Source of the DNA: Patagioenas fasciata
Lineage: Eukaryota > Chordata > Aves > Columbiformes > Columbidae
Length of the DNA: 64,000 bases
NCBI RefSeq assembly: GCF_037038585.1
Contig: NC_092520.1
Coordinates: 12,841,001 to 12,905,000 of the forward strand
Direction: 5' to 3'
Shown: positions 40,201 through 46,200 of the stretch, piece by piece
How positions within the stretch are numbered: position 1 is the first letter of the stretch
How the letters are laid out: each line of letters opens with the position of its first letter
The notes under the pieces: generated by a model
Seen by the model: the letters and a program-made list of their open reading frames with translations, nothing else
What the model was told of the DNA's origin: nothing
The model's database searches: none
Translations under genes and position numbers: made by a program

Positions 40201-43200
40201 GGAAGGATCGCTTTCCAAAATCAACACAGTTTTCCAACTTTGTTAACATGGAAGACAAAAAACACTGATTAGCAGTGATTTTACACCTGATTTCTAAAAT
40301 TACTGAGCATAAAGATGCTTTCTAAATTAGAGAATTCGTTCTCAAACATAACTAAGGCCTTTTATAAGGAGTAGTAACAGGGAGGATGCCAAAACAGTGA
40401 TTCCTGGTTTCACCTTAACATGAGAGTATGTAAAGTGGGGGACACTCTTGTAGGCAGATTAAGTCAATATTCAGGGCTGGATTTGTATCTGAAATTGGGC
40501 AAGACAAAACTTTTTGCGTGCCATAAAATAATGATCAACTCATGTTTTTAATGGGATAAGAAGTGGGCAACAACTGATGATAAAGTAGTCCACAATCCCT
40601 AGGAATATATTTTCCATTTTCTTTTTTGCAGTACAAAAGCGAAAAAAAACCAAAAACAAAGGCTGTTGCCAGCAAAAGAAATAAAATCTTGAAAGACACA
40701 AAAACCATTCACATGAATTTTCCTTAAAAACAAGCTGTCCAAAAACTTGTCTCCAGACTGAACAATTCTTCTCATTGACCAAAAAGAGAAAAGATTATTT
40801 ATATATACAGAGCTTTTCATCAGCTGAGATAACAAACCGACTTTGATTGCTTTGCTGAAAGAAAAGCCTGAGGGTTTTGAGAAAGACCTTGGCTCCTGGC
40901 CTAGGCCAAGCTGTTGAAAGTTTGTTAAACTCAAAACAGCAGTATTAATCACTGATGTCTTTTATTTTAGGGCCGTTACTCCATGCCGAGGTTGGTGACT
41001 CTGTACTGATCATATTTAAGAACAAAGCCAGCAGGCCTTATTCAGTAAGTGCTCATGGTATAGAAGAGGTGGGTTGTGAAGAACAACCTGAGACACCAAT
41101 TACCCTCCCTGGTAAGGCTCTTCTTTCTTCTTTTTCTTTTGAGCTATAAATCTATAAAAGCATTTTAGCACATGGATTCTAATCCCTCTTTCAAGCTTAC
41201 GCGTATCTAAATGTATTTGCAGGAATAATACCCTTGTGTTTATTCGGACACAATTCTGTGTTGTTATACATATAGGTTCTGGATCAAGCAGGCATGTTTG
41301 GGCAAAGAATGGACCTTTGATCCTATCAAGGGTAGAAACAGGAATGTAATATCACTGGATGACATCCAAAAAAAGCAAAAGCAGGCCCATAATCATGGCA
41401 AGAGAAGTGTAAGCCAGCACTGCATTTGCTCCAGACTGACATGCCAACGATGTATCAAAAACAGAGAAACTCATTGGTAGAGTTGCAGTTGGTGATGTTA
41501 ACTCTGCCTCCCTCTTAATCTGCACAGAATTGGTGTTTGCATTCAGAGCTGATGCACAACATGCAAAATATCACTGTCATGTGATTTAAAAGCCTTTGAG
41601 GAAGTGTACCAAATATGCCTCAGTTTCCAGTGAGGAAAATACTAGAAAATAATTCTCACAGCGTTTGATTTTTTTCTTATGGAAAAATACCTGTTACAGT
41701 TTTTGTACTTCAGTTTTCATAGAGTCATCATAGAATCACAGAATAGCTTGGGTTGGAAGGGACCTTCAAAGCTCATCCAGTCCAACCCCTGCCATGAGCA
41801 GGGACATCTTCACCAGATCAGGTTGCTCAGAGCCCCGTCCAGCCTGGCCTTGAGTGTGTTCAGGGATGGGGCATCCACCACCTCTCTGGGCAACCTGGGC
41901 CAGGGTTTCACCACCCTCAGTGTATAAAATTTCTTTATCTTTTCTAACCTAAATCTCCCCTCCTTTAGTTTAAAACCATAACCCCTTGTCCTATCACAAC
42001 AGGCCCTAGTAAAAAGTCTGTCCCTATCCTTCTTATAGGGCCCTTTTAAGTATGGAAAGGCCACAACAAGGTCTCCCCGGAGCCTTCCCTTCTCCAGGCT
42101 GAACAACCCCAACTCTCTCAGCCTTTATCCTGGGTTTTGTATTTCAGTAGGAAGCCAAACTGAAATCCAGGTATTATAGTCAATTCAAAATGTACACAGT
42201 TTTCTTTCCATCACCCATGCAATTTTTTCATGTCATCTGTGAGCTTAAGTGTGAAACTAAGCAAAAAGAAATTCTGATGTACTAAACCTTCCTGGAATCT
42301 GAAATCTATTTCCTGTAGGAAGCTGTATCAATACAGTATAATCACACACAGACCCATGGCCATGTCTCCAGTGTCTTCCTTGCTGGAGTTTGATGAAAGA
42401 ACACCTGTGGTTAATATAGATGATTTATATGACTCCCTTATTTTGTTATTTGGTCCATGATGTTGTCAATGCTGTTTTGTCGACAGTTAAGGTGTAACTC
42501 TGGGAACAACACTGTCATGTCTCCTGTGTCCACATGGGAGCAGGCTTGGGATGAGTTAGACAAGGGAAGGTGTCCGTGTTTAACAGGAAGCCAAAGAAAA
42601 AGACCCTTCAGCAAGATCTGAGGGCAGACTTTTCCTTAGGAGTTTGAAAACAGTAGTTAATACAGAAAACAGGTCCCTCAAAACATGAATAATTCCTGGA
42701 CTCTTCAGTTCCCACCACCATCATCTCAAAATCCTTGCAATCTTCCTAAGTCAGGCTGGACTGCTCACCCCTAGCTCCCCAGAGCCCAACTAGTTCTACT
42801 AAATCCTGAACCAGTCATCAGACAGTTTTATGTCCTGCTAAATCGTGCTTCTGAGAGTACTGCCAGCTCCTCAAGAGGCTGTGGGTGGCATGGTAAAGAG
42901 ATGCGGAGAACAGATCCATGGCAGCCTAAGCCAAAATAGTTCTCAGCTGTCACAGCTTTGTTTCCTCCCTCTCCATTGCTCCATTTACCCAGCAGCAAGA
43001 AGGGAGAAAACATCCATTTTCCTCTTGTTTATCAGTCTTTTCAGGGGTTATGTTTCATTTGCCCTTCAAAGATAGGTCTTTGATGCCACCTGAAGTGTCT
43101 AAGGTTTTCAGTACAGAGGAGATTTTTTCATCTACAGCCTCCAAACATCCCAAAGTGAGGAGTAAAAAGCAAGGAAGTGATGAAGGACCATGGCGAGGCT

Positions 43201-46200
43201 CTCTCTTCGTATCACACCTTCTAAAGAGGTGATGACATGTAGATTGGATACAGGTCCATGACAAACTCTTCCTTTGTGTATGTCTCCGTGACATGAACGC
43301 CTCTGAGACTGAAGGCTTTATTGTTTGTTTTCTGTCCTGTTAGTGTGATGCTGTGTCTTGAAAGCCTTTCTCATCTCTGTTGAAGTACATAAACCCATGT
43401 TATAATAAACAGAAGGTTCTTCTCCTGTAAGATTAAACGATATTGCAACATCTACATGAAACTCATTTCATATAGTATAATAACCAAGAATCACCACTTC
43501 TTGTAGTTAGTGCTGTACAATAAAGCTCACTATTGCATGATCCATGTGCAGTGTCTCAGTGACACAAAACTAGGCTCAGTCACTTCACAACCATGTAAGC
43601 TTGAAAACTCTCCTTTGCCCTTATGCCCACAGCTGTTGGCAGCTGTTGAGTTGTAGCTGTACTAAGACCATGGCCAAGAGTTCTGTGATTCCTTTGTTTT
43701 CCCCTGTCTCACAATGGATCCACAGCTGTTCTTGGGGTTTGTCACCCTGAAATAATTTTGGGCCAGACACTGCCTGACTCAGTGTTTATCCACCACTTAA
43801 AAGGTGGAGGTGTTGGAACATCTTGGTCTCCTACACTTCCCTGAAATACCAGCAAAAAACCAAACCAAACCAAACCACAACAAAGCAGGGACACACAGCG
43901 CAGGCAGTTCATCTGAACATAGGTGTATTTGTTTGGCGAAGAGAACTGATCCTCTCCCAAATTAATAATTTCCCCATCAGATTGGCTTTTTTAATCAAAT
44001 CAGAGGTCAGGGAATCTCATCTCAGGGAAGACATGGCAGAGGTGATGGCTTTTGGGAAGGAACGGTTTCTCCAGTAAGTGCTGAGGAGAGAAGGCTCAGC
44101 TGGGAGAGGGACAACTCCGTTGTTGCTCCCAGGCAGCAGGTTGGTACATACCCAGATCTCTCCAGCCCCAGAGCTGCCACGCTACTGCAGCACCATCTGC
44201 AAAATCCCAGGGGCAACTGCCGTGTCTGTGTTCCCTTTTCTACTGATAAAATTCCAGAAATATTTTCTGAAGCTTGGCTCCTGACACCTTCAACTGACAT
44301 TAAGCATTGGCATACAAGATCATTGACCTGATACAAGTTTTGCCCACAGAGAGAGATAAAAAGTCTTATCTGTAAACTTCCCTCTGGGGGATGCCACATT
44401 TGCAGATCTCCTCTTGTGGGAGCTATCTGCCTTCATTTACACCACTGGAACCTCACTGACCTTCTAAAAGGCAGAATCATGCCCACATCCCACTGCTGCA
44501 TGCTTACACAGATACTTTTGATAGAGATCATTTTTTGATGAGAAGGGTAGCAGATCCCAGTTCCATACTATTCAAAGCCTCTAATACCCAGCTGCTCTTG
44601 GTAAAATTGTTCTCTCTGTTTCAGGGGAAATAAACACGTACAGGTGGAACGTCCCAGAACGATCTGGCCCTGGTAAAACAGATCCAAACTGTATCACTTG
44701 GGTTTATTATTCAACAGCGAATTTTGTGAAGGTAACCATGAAATGGTCATTAAAGTTTACATTGCTCTGGATAAAGCATCCTGCCTTGCATAATGTTTCT
44801 GAAAGGATCCTGCTTGTTGTTTATGCAAGAACCACAGGCTAGAGGAAAAATGTAGAGTTGGATGCTTTGTCGTCTCTGGTAACAGTTGCACATGCCTGGC
44901 TAATTTAATCTACTGAAATCCACGGGAATACACCATTGTAATGTGATTCCCTCCTTAAAGAATCATTGAAGGGATTTTGGGTGAAGGCAAAACATTGCTT
45001 TGATATGTTAACATAAGAACATGTAGAGAAAGATATATCTAATCAGACAATCATGATTTTTTTCTCTTCTGACAGGAAAATGGAATTTCACCTTTATTTA
45101 ATCTGTAGTTGATCTGTATCTATTTCATGACAGAATGAAGTAGAAAATTTGTAATGCATATATTTATTTTATTTCAGGACACATACAGTGGTCTGATTGG
45201 GCCCCTCGTAGTTTGCAGAAAAGGAGTCCTAGATGAAAGAGGAGTAAGGAAAGACATTGACCGTGAATTTACCCTTCTGTTTATGGTGTTCGATGAAAAC
45301 GAATCCTGGTACTTGAAAGAAAATATCGAAACATACCTTCATAAGGATCCTGATGATTTTAATTCCACGAAGGACTTTGTAGAAGGCAACAGCAAGCATG
45401 GTATGTAGGACTCGTTGGCAGCAGCCAAGAGGATAGAGGTTTATTTTTCACAGCCATTTTAGGAAGACATTGGGCTTAGCCTGCAGTTACCAGCCATGTG
45501 ACAACCTCATAAACTGCAACTCTGGAAACAAAAAGATTCCCTGAGGCCTAGCCAAGATATTTTTCTAACAAGACAGTTTAACCTTATACTCATGGGAAGA
45601 GGCTGCCCTGCCAGACTTCTCTCGCCGTTTGGAAGCTGTGTTCCTTGCGGGCTTGTTTTATAGGAGTGTAAGGATGACATTTGATGATTGTGGCTGTAGT
45701 AGCAGCCAGCCCAGGAGCCAGGCAGAAGGGACTGGATGGGGCAGGAACAGCCCTGGCAAAGCAAACTTCTCTTTCTACAGATGGTACCTGTTTTAGGCCA
45801 CAACTCTATTCCCTCTTTTTCCATGTAGCTTCTCAGCATAAATCCTGCTTGTTTAGGAGTAAAAAATCTACCTGATGCTTTTCAAGATAGAAAAATGCTT
45901 GCTGCTGGGCAGTTAGATGATTTGGAAACTGAAAGAAAAAGGTGACTCTGTCCCTGCCATGGTAGCGGTCACTATGGGGAGCCCTTTCCCAGGCCACACT
46001 GTGTATGTCCCCGCTCTGCCTGGGCACCCAGTCTCCCTGGAAAGCACAAAAGGTGCCTGAAGTGGAGGTTATCATCACCCATACTACGGCCAGTTATTAA
46101 TCCATCCTATTTTGTCATTTTTCCAGCAATCAATGGGAAGATTTATAACAGTCTCCTGGGCCTAATGATGAATCAAGGTGATAGGACAAACTGGTATTTG

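Noticed and set aside
41810-42112. A 100-codon minus-strand frame
   Set aside because: Part of the antisense CR1 fragment in HEPHL1 intron 14.
43857-43876. AAACC repeat as a relic related to the GGTTT array at 2050-2184
   Set aside because: It is the reverse-complement unit but only about four copies long. Simple-sequence coincidence is the simpler explanation.
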